A stretch of 64,000 nt of DNA. Origin: VGTK01 sp046327915. GTDB taxonomy: Bacteria > Desulfobacterota > Binatia > UBA12015. The stretch is from positions 1 through 64,000 of the forward strand of contig JAXLXO010000009.1 of assembly GCA_046327915.1 (NCBI GenBank). The letters run 5' to 3'. Shown here one piece after another: positions 48,536 through 56,056 of this stretch; within the stretch, counting starts at the first letter, position 1; each line of letters begins with the position of its first letter. The translations under genes were made by a program, and so were the position numbers. The notes beneath the pieces were generated by a model. It worked only from the letters and a program-made list of their open reading frames with translations, had not been told where the DNA came from and did not search any database.

Positions 48536-48631
48536 ATGCTCGTCTTTTCCGATCCCACCAGCACTCTGTGCACCGCCGTCGTCGCAGGCTTCGCCTTCGG
48601 TCTCCTGCTCCTCGGGAACCGTAGACGCTAG
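48536..48631 (+). CDS. 31-residue membrane-anchored peptide
   Basis: A short frame, MLVFSDPTSTLCTAVVAGFA with the remainder FGLLLLGNRRR, preceded by a strong ribosome site (ACGGAGG, 5 nt spacing). It has one hydrophobic helix (about 13-26) ending in a triple arginine, so it should sit in the inner membrane with its C-terminus in the cytoplasm. The hydrophobic-plus-arginine end is reminiscent of C-terminal sorting tails such as PEP-CTERM, but no PEP motif is present and it stands alone. Function unknown. It lies 55 bases upstream of the next gene. Confidence 0.5.
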   Translation: MLVFSDPTSTLCTAVVAGFAFGLLLLGNRRR

Positions 48632-48686
48632 CGATTCGGATTCATTCGGGGCAGGACGCCCGGCTCTTTCGGAGGCCGAACAACTG

Positions 48687-49217
48687 ATGAAATCACAGAA
48701 CTCCTCTCTCGCGCACCAGGAACTTCCCTACACCGACGACACCCCCCTCGCCTCGACGCTTCAGGAGCGTGGCCCCTCCGGCCGCGCCGTCCCGCAGCCT
48801 GCCACGCGCCGCCGGGCCGAGCGTGCGAACCGGGACGCGAATCCCTTCGGGCCGGACGTGATCCTGCCCGAGCAGTTCTACGACCAGCGCAACGGCCTCG
48901 AGCAGGCCGCCGGCGAGAAGGCCCTCATGCTCGCGGTCCTCGAGGACGGCATCCGGTGCTTCCAGGAGCACCTCAAGAACCCGCGCGTCCGTCCGCGGTT
49001 GCTCGCCCGCCAGGCCGAGAAGTGGATCCGCTCGGCGGACTGGGACTGGCCGTTCTCGTTCAACAACGTCTGCGAGTCGCTGTCCCTGAACCCGGAGTGC
49101 CTCCGGAACCGCCTGCTCGCGCCGCGAGCCAACGGCGAGGCCGCGCCGAAGCCGCGGCCGTCGAGCCACCGCGTCTACCGCCTCACGCCCCGCGTGAAGC
49201 CGCCCCGGCGGCGCTGA
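48687..49217 (+). CDS. Conserved hypothetical protein with WPFSF motif
   Basis: A 176-residue protein of unknown function. The first 55 residues are polar and probably disordered. A helical part follows: EKALMLAVLEDGIRCFQEHL (78-97), RQAEKWI (109-115), then WPFSFNNVCESL (121-132) and NPECLRNRL, reading like a small helical DNA- or protein-binding domain of a type seen repeatedly in deltaproteobacterial and related genomes. The C-terminus is Pro/Arg/Lys-rich. ATG at 48687 with GGAGG 11 nt upstream, a little far. No neighbour suggests a role. Confidence 0.72.
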   Translation: MKSQNSSLAHQELPYTDDTPLASTLQERGPSGRAVPQPATRRRAERANRDANPFGPDVILPEQFYDQRNGLEQAAGEKALMLAVLEDGIRCFQEHLKNPRVRPRLLARQAEKWIRSADWDWPFSFNNVCESLSLNPECLRNRLLAPRANGEAAPKPRPSSHRVYRLTPRVKPPRRR

Positions 49218-49334
49218 TTCACGAGACCGGCGCCGGTCGCTGCACGCCCTGTCCCCGCAGGGTGGCGCGCCGGCGCCGCGTCCGCTGCCGTTCAATCGCA
49301 GCGGTGGCGCGCGCATCCCGCGCGGGACGCGGCT

Positions 49335-49688
49335 TCAGCGCGGGATCGGCTGCTGGTCGATCCCGGACGTCTGTCCGGCGACCGCGCCGTTCGCGCTCTC
49401 GGCGGGGCGCAATCCGTCGTTGATGGCGTTCTTCAGGACCTGGCTCGCCTTGAACGACAACACCCTGCGGCCGGAGATGATGATCTCCTCTCCGGTCTGC
49501 GGGTTGCGGCCCTTGCGAGGGCGCTTCGCGTTCACGACGAAGTTGCCGAAGCCGGAGAGCTTCACCTTCTCGCCGGCTTCGAGACGGGCCTTGATGAGCT
49601 CGAACACGAGGTCCACGACGTCGCTGGCGTCCTTCTTGGACGCCTTCGCACGCTCGTAGATCCGCTCGACGATGTCTGCCTTCGTCAT
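49335..49688 (-). CDS. ihfA: Integration host factor alpha subunit-like DNA-bending protein
   Basis: A 117-residue HU/IHF protein: MTKADIVERIYERA, EKVKLSGFGNFVV, the beta-arm sequence KRPRKGRNPQTGEEI and SFKASQVLKNAIN. It has a 25-residue tail (GLRPAESANGAVAGQ onward) beyond the usual end. The FGNF and RNPQTG patterns and the position after rplT fit IHF-alpha, which normally follows pheT; pheS and pheT are missing here. IHF assists sigma54 activators by bending DNA, relevant to the two NtrC-type genes in this window. Confidence 0.9.
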   Translation of the reverse strand: MTKADIVERIYERAKASKKDASDVVDLVFELIKARLEAGEKVKLSGFGNFVVNAKRPRKGRNPQTGEEIIISGRRVLSFKASQVLKNAINDGLRPAESANGAVAGQTSGIDQQPIPR

Positions 49689-49747
49689 CTCTCGACTCCG
49701 ACGCCGCCTTCTACGTCGAAGCGCATCGCGCTTTCAACACCCGGCGT

Positions 49748-49767
49748 CGCGGCCCTTTCAGGCCGCG
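49748..49767 (-). terminator. Hairpin overlapping the rplT stop codon
   Basis: CGCGGCC and GGCCGCG form a 7-bp stem around a 6-base loop that contains the rplT stop codon. There is no T-run. It may slow or stabilise the 3' end of the rpmI-rplT message; classification as terminator is tentative. Confidence 0.3.
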
Positions 49768-50117
49768 AGAGCCGCCTTCGCACGCTCGGCGATCACACCG
49801 AACGCAGCGGAGTCGCGGGCCGCGAGATCCGCCAGGACCTTGCGGTCCATCTCGATGCCGGCCTTCTTCAGCCCTTCGATGAAGCGGCTGTACGAAAGCC
49901 CGCACGACCGAACGGCCGCATTGATACGGACGATCCAGAGCGAGCGGAACTCGCGCTTGCGGACCTTGCGGTCGCGATAGGCGTAGACGAGGCCGCGCTC
50001 GACGGTCTCGCGTGCCTGCCGGTACAGCTTGCGTCGGCCGCCGACGTTGCCCTTGGCGAGCTTGAGGATCTTCTTGTGGCGCTTGCGCGCCTTGGTTCCG
50101 CGCTTGACTCGTGGCAT
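49758..50117 (-). CDS. rplT: 50S ribosomal protein L20
   Basis: A 119-residue L20: MPRVKRGTKARKRHKKILKL, RDRKVRKREFRSLWIVRINA and GLSYSRFIEGLKKAGIE are diagnostic. It binds 23S rRNA early in assembly. It follows rpmI by 13 bases. In many bacteria L20 or its leader controls the infC-rpmI-rplT operon; the infC part is absent here. Confidence 0.98.
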   Translation of the reverse strand: MPRVKRGTKARKRHKKILKLAKGNVGGRRKLYRQARETVERGLVYAYRDRKVRKREFRSLWIVRINAAVRSCGLSYSRFIEGLKKAGIEMDRKVLADLAARDSAAFGVIAERAKAALAA

Positions 50118-50130
50118 GGGGCGTCTCCTC

Positions 50131-50328
50131 TCAGAGATACGGCAGCAGACGCTTCACGCCCGGCGTGTCGACCGCGGCGACGATCGCGGAGTGGCGCAGC
50201 TTTCTCTTCTGTTTGCGCGTCTTTGCGGACATCTGGTGGCGCGCGAAGGCGTGCGAGCGCTTCACCTTGCCACTTCCCGTGGCCTTGAAGCGCTTCGCGG
50301 CGGAGCGATTGGTGCGAATCTTCGGCAT
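50131..50328 (-). CDS. rpmI: 50S ribosomal protein L35
   Basis: A 65-residue L35, MPKIRTNRSAAKRFKATGSG, with the conserved KVKRSHAFARH and RQLR-type RKLRHSA segment. It lies 20 bases downstream of thrS with no infC between, and directly upstream of rplT. Confidence 0.97.
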   Translation of the reverse strand: MPKIRTNRSAAKRFKATGSGKVKRSHAFARHQMSAKTRKQKRKLRHSAIVAAVDTPGVKRLLPYL

Positions 50329-50348
50329 GATCTCCCCGTACGGGCTGT

Positions 50349-52301
50349 TCAGTGAACCTGAGCCCGGGCGGGCTCTGCGGATGGCGCGGAGATCGGAACG
50401 CGGGCGCGCTCCACGACCTCTGCGACGAAAGCTTCGATGGACTGCGACGGCGCGCCCTGGCTCGCGACGCCCCGCCAGCGCGGAGCGACCGCACCCGCAG
50501 CAGCCTCCTTGTCCCCGACGACGGCGATGACCGGCGTCTTCTGGACCTCGGCTGCACGGATCTTGAACCCGAGCTTCTCGTTGCGCTGATCGACTTCCAC
50601 GCGAATTCCTGCGGCTTCCAGCTCTTTTCCGACCCGGACCGCGTGCTCCGCGACCCGATCGGTAACGCTTAGCACCCGGACCTGAACCGGTGCCAGCCAC
50701 AACGGCAGCGCACCGCCGGTATGCTCGATCAGGATCGCGATGAAGCGCTCGATGGATCCCAGGACCGCCCGATGAAGCATCATCGGCCGCCCCTCGGCGC
50801 CATCGGGCCTGACATAGCTGATGCCGAAGCGGTCCGGCATGGCGCAGTCGATCTGGATGGTCGCGAGGGTCCAGGAGCGCTTGAGGGCGTCGCGCACGTT
50901 GAACGCGATCTTCGGTCCGTAGAAGGCGCCGTCGCCCGCGCACACCGTGAAGTCGAAACCCGCCTTCCGGAGGCCGTCCTGAAGGGCACGCTCGGCCTGA
51001 TCCCAGAGCTCCGGGGATCCGAGGAACTTCTCGGGCCGGGTCTCGACGGCGAGCGAGATGTCGGTGAAGCCGAACGCGTCGTAGACCTCGCGGGTCATCG
51101 CGAGGAAGCTCGCGAACTCGTCGTCCAGCTGCTCCGGGGTGCAGAAGATGTGCGCGTCGTCCTGCGCGAAGCCGCGGACACGGGTCAGCCCGTTGAGCAC
51201 GCCCGAACGCTCGAAGCGGTGCAGTCGCGAGAAGTCCGCCATGCGGATCGGCAGGTCGCGGTACGACTTCTTGCCCTGCCCGAACAGGTACACGTGGCCC
51301 GGGCAGTTCATCGGCTTGATGCCGTACTCCTCTTCGTCGACCTCCACGAGGAACATGTCCTCGCGGTAGTTCTCGTAGTGGCCGGAGGTCTTGAAGAGGT
51401 CGGTCTTGTAGAGCTGCGGCGTGATGACTTCCGTGTAGCCGTAGCGCTTGTAGAGCTCGCGGACGTACGCGACCAGCGCGTTGTAGACCACCGTTCCCTG
51501 CGGGTGGAAGAACGGGATGCCGGGCGCGATCGGGTGCAGCGAGAACAGGTCGAGCGCGGGGCCGAGACGGCGGTGGTCTCGCTTCTTCGCCTCCTCGAGC
51601 AGCGCCAGATGCTCCTCGAGCGAGGCCTTGTCCGCGAACGCCGTGCCGTAGATCCGCTGCAGCATCGGGTTGCGCTCGTCGCCGCGCCAGTAGGCGCCGG
51701 CCACGTGCGTGAGCTTGAACGCGCCGAGGCGTCCCGTGGACTGCACGTGCGGGCCGCGGCACAGGTCGGTGAAGTCGCCCTGCGTGTACAGACCGATCGG
51801 CTCGTTCGAGGGGATGCCGGCGATGATCTCGGCCTTGAAGTCCTCGCCGATCGACCGGAAGTGCGCGACTGCTTCGTCGCGGGGCTGCTCCGAGCGCACG
51901 ACCTGGAAGTCGGCGGAGACGATCTTCCGCATCTCCGCCTCGATGCGCTCGAGGTCTTCCGGCGTGAAGCCGCGCTCGAAGGCGAAGTCGTAGTAGAAGC
52001 CGTCCTCGATCACCGGTCCGATCGTGACCTGCGCCTGCGGGAACAGACGCTTCACCGCCTGTGCGAGCAGGTGGGCCGTCGAGTGCCGGATGACGTCGAG
52101 GCCCTCGGGAGAGGACGGTGCGATCGGGGCCAGCTCGCAGTCGGCGTCGATCCGCCGCGAGAGGTCGATCACCTGATCGCCGCGGCGCGCGGCGATCGCT
52201 CCCTTGATCGCGCCGGCCTTCTTCAGGACCGAGGCGGCCGATTCACCGGCCTCTGCGCGAATGGGCTCGTGGCCCGGGATGAGTACGGTGATCTCCGACA
52301 T
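50349..52301 (-). CDS. thrS: Threonine--tRNA ligase
   Basis: A 650-residue class II synthetase with the full set of domains: TGS (1-62), the editing SAD domain (about 65-220, with the HSTAHLLAQAV and GFYYDF motifs), the catalytic core (about 240-535; MNCPGHVY carries a zinc Cys, and DDAHIFC and GSIERF are class motifs) and the anticodon-binding domain (about 540-640). The C-terminal 20 residues are extra. Upstream lies tRNA-Val(GAC). Confidence 0.97.
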   Translation of the reverse strand: MSEITVLIPGHEPIRAEAGESAASVLKKAGAIKGAIAARRGDQVIDLSRRIDADCELAPIAPSSPEGLDVIRHSTAHLLAQAVKRLFPQAQVTIGPVIEDGFYYDFAFERGFTPEDLERIEAEMRKIVSADFQVVRSEQPRDEAVAHFRSIGEDFKAEIIAGIPSNEPIGLYTQGDFTDLCRGPHVQSTGRLGAFKLTHVAGAYWRGDERNPMLQRIYGTAFADKASLEEHLALLEEAKKRDHRRLGPALDLFSLHPIAPGIPFFHPQGTVVYNALVAYVRELYKRYGYTEVITPQLYKTDLFKTSGHYENYREDMFLVEVDEEEYGIKPMNCPGHVYLFGQGKKSYRDLPIRMADFSRLHRFERSGVLNGLTRVRGFAQDDAHIFCTPEQLDDEFASFLAMTREVYDAFGFTDISLAVETRPEKFLGSPELWDQAERALQDGLRKAGFDFTVCAGDGAFYGPKIAFNVRDALKRSWTLATIQIDCAMPDRFGISYVRPDGAEGRPMMLHRAVLGSIERFIAILIEHTGGALPLWLAPVQVRVLSVTDRVAEHAVRVGKELEAAGIRVEVDQRNEKLGFKIRAAEVQKTPVIAVVGDKEAAAGAVAPRWRGVASQGAPSQSIEAFVAEVVERARVPISAPSAEPARAQVH

Positions 52302-52317
52302 GGATCGACCAGGGTGA

Positions 52318-52389
52318 TAGGCGCGGGCGGGATTGAACCGCCGACCCCTTCCGTGTCAAGGAAGTGCTCTCCCACTGAGCTACGCGCCT
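52318..52389 (-). tRNA. tRNA-Val (anticodon GAC)
   Basis: A 72-nt cloverleaf on the minus strand: acceptor AGGCGCG/CGCGCCT, D-arm GCTC-AGTGGGA-GAGC, anticodon arm CTTCC-TTGACAC-GGAAG and T-arm GGCGG-TTCAATC-CCGCC. CCA is not encoded. It lies 17 bases upstream of thrS on the same strand. Confidence 0.93.
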
Positions 52390-52485
52390 GCCGGTGGTTG
52401 GGACAACCGTTTCGGGTACCAACGGCCTGTCGGACTGTCAACCGCTTCGTGTCGAAACGTGCGTGATGATCGGCACTTCTGTCGT

Positions 52486-53535
52486 TCAGACGTTGAATCG
52501 GAAGTGGATCACGTCGCCGTCCGCGACGACGTACTCCTTGCCCTCGAGGCGCAGCTTGCCCGCTTCGCGGCACTTGGCCTCGGTCCGGAACTGGATCATC
52601 GCCTCGTACGGGATCACCTCGGCCCGGATGAAGCCGCGCGCGATGTCGCTGTGGATCTTGCCCGCGGCCCCCTGCGCGACCTCTCCCCGACGGATAGTCC
52701 AGGCGCGCACCTCGTCCTCGCCGGCGGTCAGGAAGCTCATCAGGTTCAGCAGCGCGTAGGACGCCTGGATGAAGCGGTCGCGCGCCGACTCCTCGAGGCC
52801 CAGGTCCTTCTCGAAGTTGCGCCGGTCGTCCGGATCGAGCTCCGCGAGCTCCATCTCGACCTTGCCCGAGATGACCAGCAGGCTCAGCTTCTCGGCCTCG
52901 GCGAACTCGCGCACGGCGTCCGGGGCGGGATCCGCCACCGCGCTCTCGTCGACGTTGACCACCGTCAGCCGCGGCTTCAGCGTCAAGAACTGGAATCCGG
53001 CGAGCGTGGTCTCGTCCTCGCGGGTCAGGCCGATGTGGCGAAGCTCGGTCTCCGACTCGAGCGCCTCGCGAATCTTGTCGAGCAGCTCGCGCTCACGCTC
53101 CTTGCCCTTCTCCCTCTTCAGGCGCTCGAGACGCCGCTCGACGATCGCGAGGTCGGCCACGACGAGCTCCGTCTTGAAGCTCTCGAGGTCTCGGCGCGGG
53201 TCGGGCGCAGGCTGCGCCGGGTCGTCGAACGCGCGCACCACGTGCGCCAGCGCGTCGGCCTCGCGCATCTGCGTCAGCACGCGCTCGTCGAGGCGTCCGC
53301 CGGTCGTCGGCGGATCGGGAAAGTCGACGAACGTCATCTCGGCGTAGGTGATCTTCTTCGGCGAGAAGATCTCCGCGAGCGCGTCGACGCGGGCGTCGGG
53401 CACCTTGAGGGCGCCGAGGTTCGGCTTGAGCGCCGCGGACGACGACCCCAGACCGACGTCGGCGTGCAGCCCGGTCAGCGCGTTGAAGATCGTGGTCTTT
53501 CCGGAGCCGGGAAACCCGGCGATGCCCATGCGCAC
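52486..53535 (-). CDS. ychF: YchF/OLA1-family nucleotide-binding protein (divergent)
   Basis: A 349-residue Obg-related ATPase. The N-terminus MRMGIAGFPGSGKTT corresponds to MKIGIVGLPNVGKST of standard YchF, but the G1 loop is FPGSGKTT. The G4 position reads NVDES, fitting the NxxE that gives YchF its ATP preference. A coiled coil (RRLERLKREKGKERERELL) and a C-terminal TGS/DUF933 domain (TIRRGEVAQGAAGKIHSDIARGF) follow. The GTG at 53535 has GGCGG 6 nt upstream and matches the family start. It is slightly shorter than the usual 363 residues. Confidence 0.88.
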   Translation of the reverse strand: MRMGIAGFPGSGKTTIFNALTGLHADVGLGSSSAALKPNLGALKVPDARVDALAEIFSPKKITYAEMTFVDFPDPPTTGGRLDERVLTQMREADALAHVVRAFDDPAQPAPDPRRDLESFKTELVVADLAIVERRLERLKREKGKERERELLDKIREALESETELRHIGLTREDETTLAGFQFLTLKPRLTVVNVDESAVADPAPDAVREFAEAEKLSLLVISGKVEMELAELDPDDRRNFEKDLGLEESARDRFIQASYALLNLMSFLTAGEDEVRAWTIRRGEVAQGAAGKIHSDIARGFIRAEVIPYEAMIQFRTEAKCREAGKLRLEGKEYVVADGDVIHFRFNV

Positions 53536-53548
53536 GTCGTGCCGCCTT

Positions 53549-54100
53549 TCAGCCCGCGCTGCCCGCGAGCAGACCGCGCGCATCGGCGCGGCAGATCGCG
53601 ACCACCGACTTGGCGTCGATCAGCTCGGACGACGCGATCTGCCGCCGCACCTCCGCGACCGGAACGGCGCGAACGTCGGTGATCACCTCGTCCGTATCGA
53701 GGTTCTGCGTCGCGGGAGAAAGCCCGCGCGCGAGGAAGAGATGGATGCGCTCGTCGGTGTAGCCGGGCGCCGGGAGGATGTAGCCGAGGTCGATCATCTC
53801 GGCCGCGCGCACGCCCGCCTCCTCCTCGAGCTCGCGATGCGCGCACGCGAAGGGCTCCTCACCAGGCGCGAGCGTTCCCGCGGGAACCTCCCAGAGCATG
53901 CCGTCCGCCGCGTGGCGGAACTGGTGCACGAGAAGGATCTCGCCCTTCGTGGTGAGCGGCACGATCGCCGCAGCGCCCGGGTGACGGATCATCTCGAGAT
54001 CCGTCTCGACACCGCTCGGCAGACGCACGTGCTCGACGCCGATGTCGAGGACGCGCCCCTTGTGCACGGCGCGGCGGGAGAGAACGACGGCGCGGGACAT
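53549..54100 (-). CDS. Nudix hydrolase, ADP-ribose pyrophosphatase type
   Basis: A 183-residue Nudix enzyme with an exact Nudix box at 75-97 (G-x5-E-x7-REL-x-EE-AGV). The surrounding VHQFRHAADGMLWEVPAGTL and the loop GYILPAPGYTDERIHLFLARGL are typical of ADP-ribose pyrophosphatases. It hydrolyses ADP-ribose and related nucleotides. The ATG at 54100 is chosen; two further in-frame ATGs lie 9-12 bases upstream. It ends 13 bases before ychF and probably shares its message. Confidence 0.9.
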   Translation of the reverse strand: MSRAVVLSRRAVHKGRVLDIGVEHVRLPSGVETDLEMIRHPGAAAIVPLTTKGEILLVHQFRHAADGMLWEVPAGTLAPGEEPFACAHRELEEEAGVRAAEMIDLGYILPAPGYTDERIHLFLARGLSPATQNLDTDEVITDVRAVPVAEVRRQIASSELIDAKSVVAICRADARGLLAGSAG

Positions 54101-54188
54101 CCGCAGCATCATAGGGATCACGTCTCGCGCGAACAACGCTCGTTGCGCCTGTTGACGTTCCGTACTAGCGCACGGGCGGAGGTACGCG

Positions 54189-54659
54189 ATGGCCCTGAAG
54201 CGCTCGATGATCAAGATGACGCCCGAGGAGAAGGCCGAGTTCCTTCGCCGCGGACACACGATCTACCTCGCCTCGAACGGCGAGGACGGATTCCCGCACC
54301 TGATCGCGATGTGGTACGCGCTCGAGGGCGACACGATCCTGATGACGACTTTCCGCAAGTCGCAGAAGGTCACGAACCTGCAGCGCGATCCGCGCTGCGC
54401 CCTGCTGCTCGAGGAGGGCGCGACCTACGACAAGCTGAAGGGCGTATTCCTGCGGGGCGAGTGCGAGATCATCGAGGACGAGGAGACGACGCTCGCGACC
54501 CTCGGCAAGATCGGCGCGCGCGCCGCGGGCTCCGACGTTCCGCCGCCGCGCGAGGCGATGGAGGGAATGCGCGGCCAGGCGCGCAAGCGCGTCACTCTGA
54601 TCTTCCGCCCGACCAAGACGCGCACCTGGGATCACGCCAAGCTGGGCGGCGCGTACTGA
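54189..54659 (+). CDS. Pyridoxamine-phosphate-oxidase-like protein, possibly F420-dependent (FDOR-B)
   Basis: A 156-residue split-barrel flavin-fold protein. The pattern GHTIYLASNGEDGFPHLIAMWYAL, followed by DTILMTTFRKSQKVTNLQRDPR, is that of the PNPOx-like superfamily in which many members bind F420 rather than FMN. LRGECEIIEDEE continues the barrel. It is a monocistronic gene ending at a strong hairpin. The presence of cofGHDE in the window makes F420 use plausible, but FMN-binding or heme-binding relatives share this signature. The ATG is preceded by GGCGGAGG. Confidence 0.78.
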   Translation: MALKRSMIKMTPEEKAEFLRRGHTIYLASNGEDGFPHLIAMWYALEGDTILMTTFRKSQKVTNLQRDPRCALLLEEGATYDKLKGVFLRGECEIIEDEETTLATLGKIGARAAGSDVPPPREAMEGMRGQARKRVTLIFRPTKTRTWDHAKLGGAY

Positions 54660-54669
54660 CGCCCCAGAC

Positions 54670-54710
54670 GCGAAGAGCGCGGTCCGGACATGCCGGATCG
54701 CGCTCTTCGC
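54670..54710. terminator. Bidirectional hairpin between converging genes
   Basis: An 18-bp stem (12 perfect pairs GCGAAGAGCGCG/CGCGCTCTTCGC, then 6 more including one G-U) closes on the loop ACATG. It sits in the 79-base gap between the split-barrel gene and rplI, which converge, so it can end transcription from both sides. Only short T stretches flank it. Confidence 0.75.
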
Positions 54711-54738
54711 GTTCGTGCGGAGCGACTCCGCCGAGTCG

Positions 54739-55194
54739 TTACTCGGTGACGGCTTCGGGCAGCACCTTGACGGTGATCGTCGCCTTCACGTCGTGCGCGA
54801 TCCCGACCACGATGCGGTACGTCCCGAGACGCTTGATCGGATCCTCGAGATCGATACGGCGACGGTCGACCTTGACGCCGCGCTCCGACAGGTGCTGCGC
54901 GATGTCGAGGTTGGTGACCGAGCCGTAGAGACGATCTTCCTCGCCGGCGCGCGCCTGGATCTCGATCACCAGACCGTCGAGCTTGTCGGCCTCGGCGCGG
55001 GCCACCTTCCGCTCACGCTCGCGCTTGATGGCGATCAGTCCCTTCTCGTGATCGAGCGTCGCGAGGTTCCTGCGGCTCGCCTCGACCGCCATGCCGCGCG
55101 GCAACAGGTAGTTGCGTGCGTAGCCGGGCTTGACCTTGACTACTTCGCCCATCGCACCGAGGTGCTGGACGTCCTCTCGAAGAATGACTTCCAT
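54739..55194 (-). CDS. rplI: 50S ribosomal protein L9
   Basis: A 151-residue L9: MEVILREDVQHLGAMGEVVKVKPGYARNYLLPRGMA is the conserved N-domain (first 20 residues shown by MEVILREDVQHLG), a long connecting helix with ATLDHEKGLIAIKRERERKV follows, then the C-domain. It ends the prs-rplY-pth-rpsF-rpsR-rplI run at a terminator hairpin. Confidence 0.97.
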   Translation of the reverse strand: MEVILREDVQHLGAMGEVVKVKPGYARNYLLPRGMAVEASRRNLATLDHEKGLIAIKRERERKVARAEADKLDGLVIEIQARAGEEDRLYGSVTNLDIAQHLSERGVKVDRRRIDLEDPIKRLGTYRIVVGIAHDVKATITVKVLPEAVTE

Positions 55195-55228
55195 CGCAGC
55201 GATTCCTGCTTCCCGCGAATGCGGCCGG

Positions 55229-55525
55229 TCAGTTGCGGACCAGGTTGAACGGCAGCAGCGCGGTCGCGCGTGCCTGCTTGATCGACGCGGTCAACCGGCG
55301 CTGGTGCTTCGCGCAGTTGCCCGTGATCCGGCTCGGAATGATCTTGCCGCGCTCGGTGATGAAGTTCGAGAGCACCCGGACTTCCTTGTAGTCGAGCGGA
55401 AGCGTCTTCTCCGCGCAGAAGCGGCAGACCTTGCGGCGACCCCCACGACGGCGGAACAGGCCCTTGTCGTCCGAGCGCCCACGGCCGCCCGCCTTGCGCT
55501 CACCGGCTGACTTGCTTGGCATCAT
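55229..55525 (-). CDS. rpsR: 30S ribosomal protein S18
   Basis: A 98-residue S18 with LDYKEVRVLSNFITERGKI and RRLTASIKQAR. It is a zinc-type (C+) paralogue: Cys34 and Cys37 (VCRFC) plus Cys71 and His74 (GNCAKH) form a likely zinc site. Two consecutive ATGs could start it; the first has GAGAG 6 nt upstream. It lies between rpsF and rplI; ssb, sometimes found here, is absent. Confidence 0.96.
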   Translation of the reverse strand: MMPSKSAGERKAGGRGRSDDKGLFRRRGGRRKVCRFCAEKTLPLDYKEVRVLSNFITERGKIIPSRITGNCAKHQRRLTASIKQARATALLPFNLVRN

Positions 55526-55566
55526 GACTGGCTCTCAACCTTTCCGTTCAGCTTGCTGCGCGAGGC

Positions 55567-56010
55567 TCAGGACAGATCCGGGACGTCGGCGTCGACGGCG
55601 TCGTCCATCGCGAGGTCGTCACGGCGACGGCGCGGCTCGCGGGGCTCGTCGTCTCCGTCACCCCCCTCGCCGTCCTCCGACAGGCCGTCACGACGCGGAC
55701 GATGCAGCTCGATGGGCGGACGGTTCGGATCGATCTGCGTGGTCATGTAGCGCAGCACCTGCTCGAAGATGCGCAGATTGCGCTCGAGCTCGGCGACCGT
55801 CGCGCCGTCTCCCTTGAAGACGAGAACGACGTAGAACGCGCGACGCTGCTTCTTGATCCGATACGACAGGTCGCGCAGGCCCCACTCGACGACCTGGGTG
55901 ATTTCTCCCCCCTGGCCTTCGATGATCTGCTTCACCCGCTCGATCTGATCCTTGATCGCGGCTTCGCCGACCTCCGGGTGATATGCGATCAGAGCCTCGT
56001 AGGAACGCAT
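55567..56010 (-). CDS. rpsF: 30S ribosomal protein S6
   Basis: A 147-residue S6, MRSYEALIAYHPEVGEAAIK, with the conserved WGLRDLSYRIKKQRRAFYVV and NLRIFEQVLRYM. After residue 100 it has a long tail, first acidic (SEDGEGGDGDDE), then Arg-rich and acidic again, reminiscent of the glutamate tail that RimK extends in other S6 proteins. The ATG at 56010 follows GGGAGGTC. Confidence 0.97.
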   Translation of the reverse strand: MRSYEALIAYHPEVGEAAIKDQIERVKQIIEGQGGEITQVVEWGLRDLSYRIKKQRRAFYVVLVFKGDGATVAELERNLRIFEQVLRYMTTQIDPNRPPIELHRPRRDGLSEDGEGGDGDDEPREPRRRRDDLAMDDAVDADVPDLS

Positions 56011-56056
56011 GCGACCTCCCAAAAAGAGCACTCTGTAACAACGCGAGGGGCGCTCC

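Noticed and set aside
47933..48631. 232-codon plus frame ending in the small membrane peptide
   Set aside because: It spans the tRNA-Pro gene and the pcm start region. The strong ribosome site is at the internal ATG 48536, so only the short product is kept.
52395..52412. Small inverted repeat GGTTG-GGA-CAACC downstream of ychF
   Set aside because: Only a 5-bp stem with no T-run; not convincing as a terminator.
50721..52466. Long open frame antisense to thrS
   Set aside because: Composition is a mirror of thrS coding, no domain pattern is seen, and it runs through a tRNA gene.
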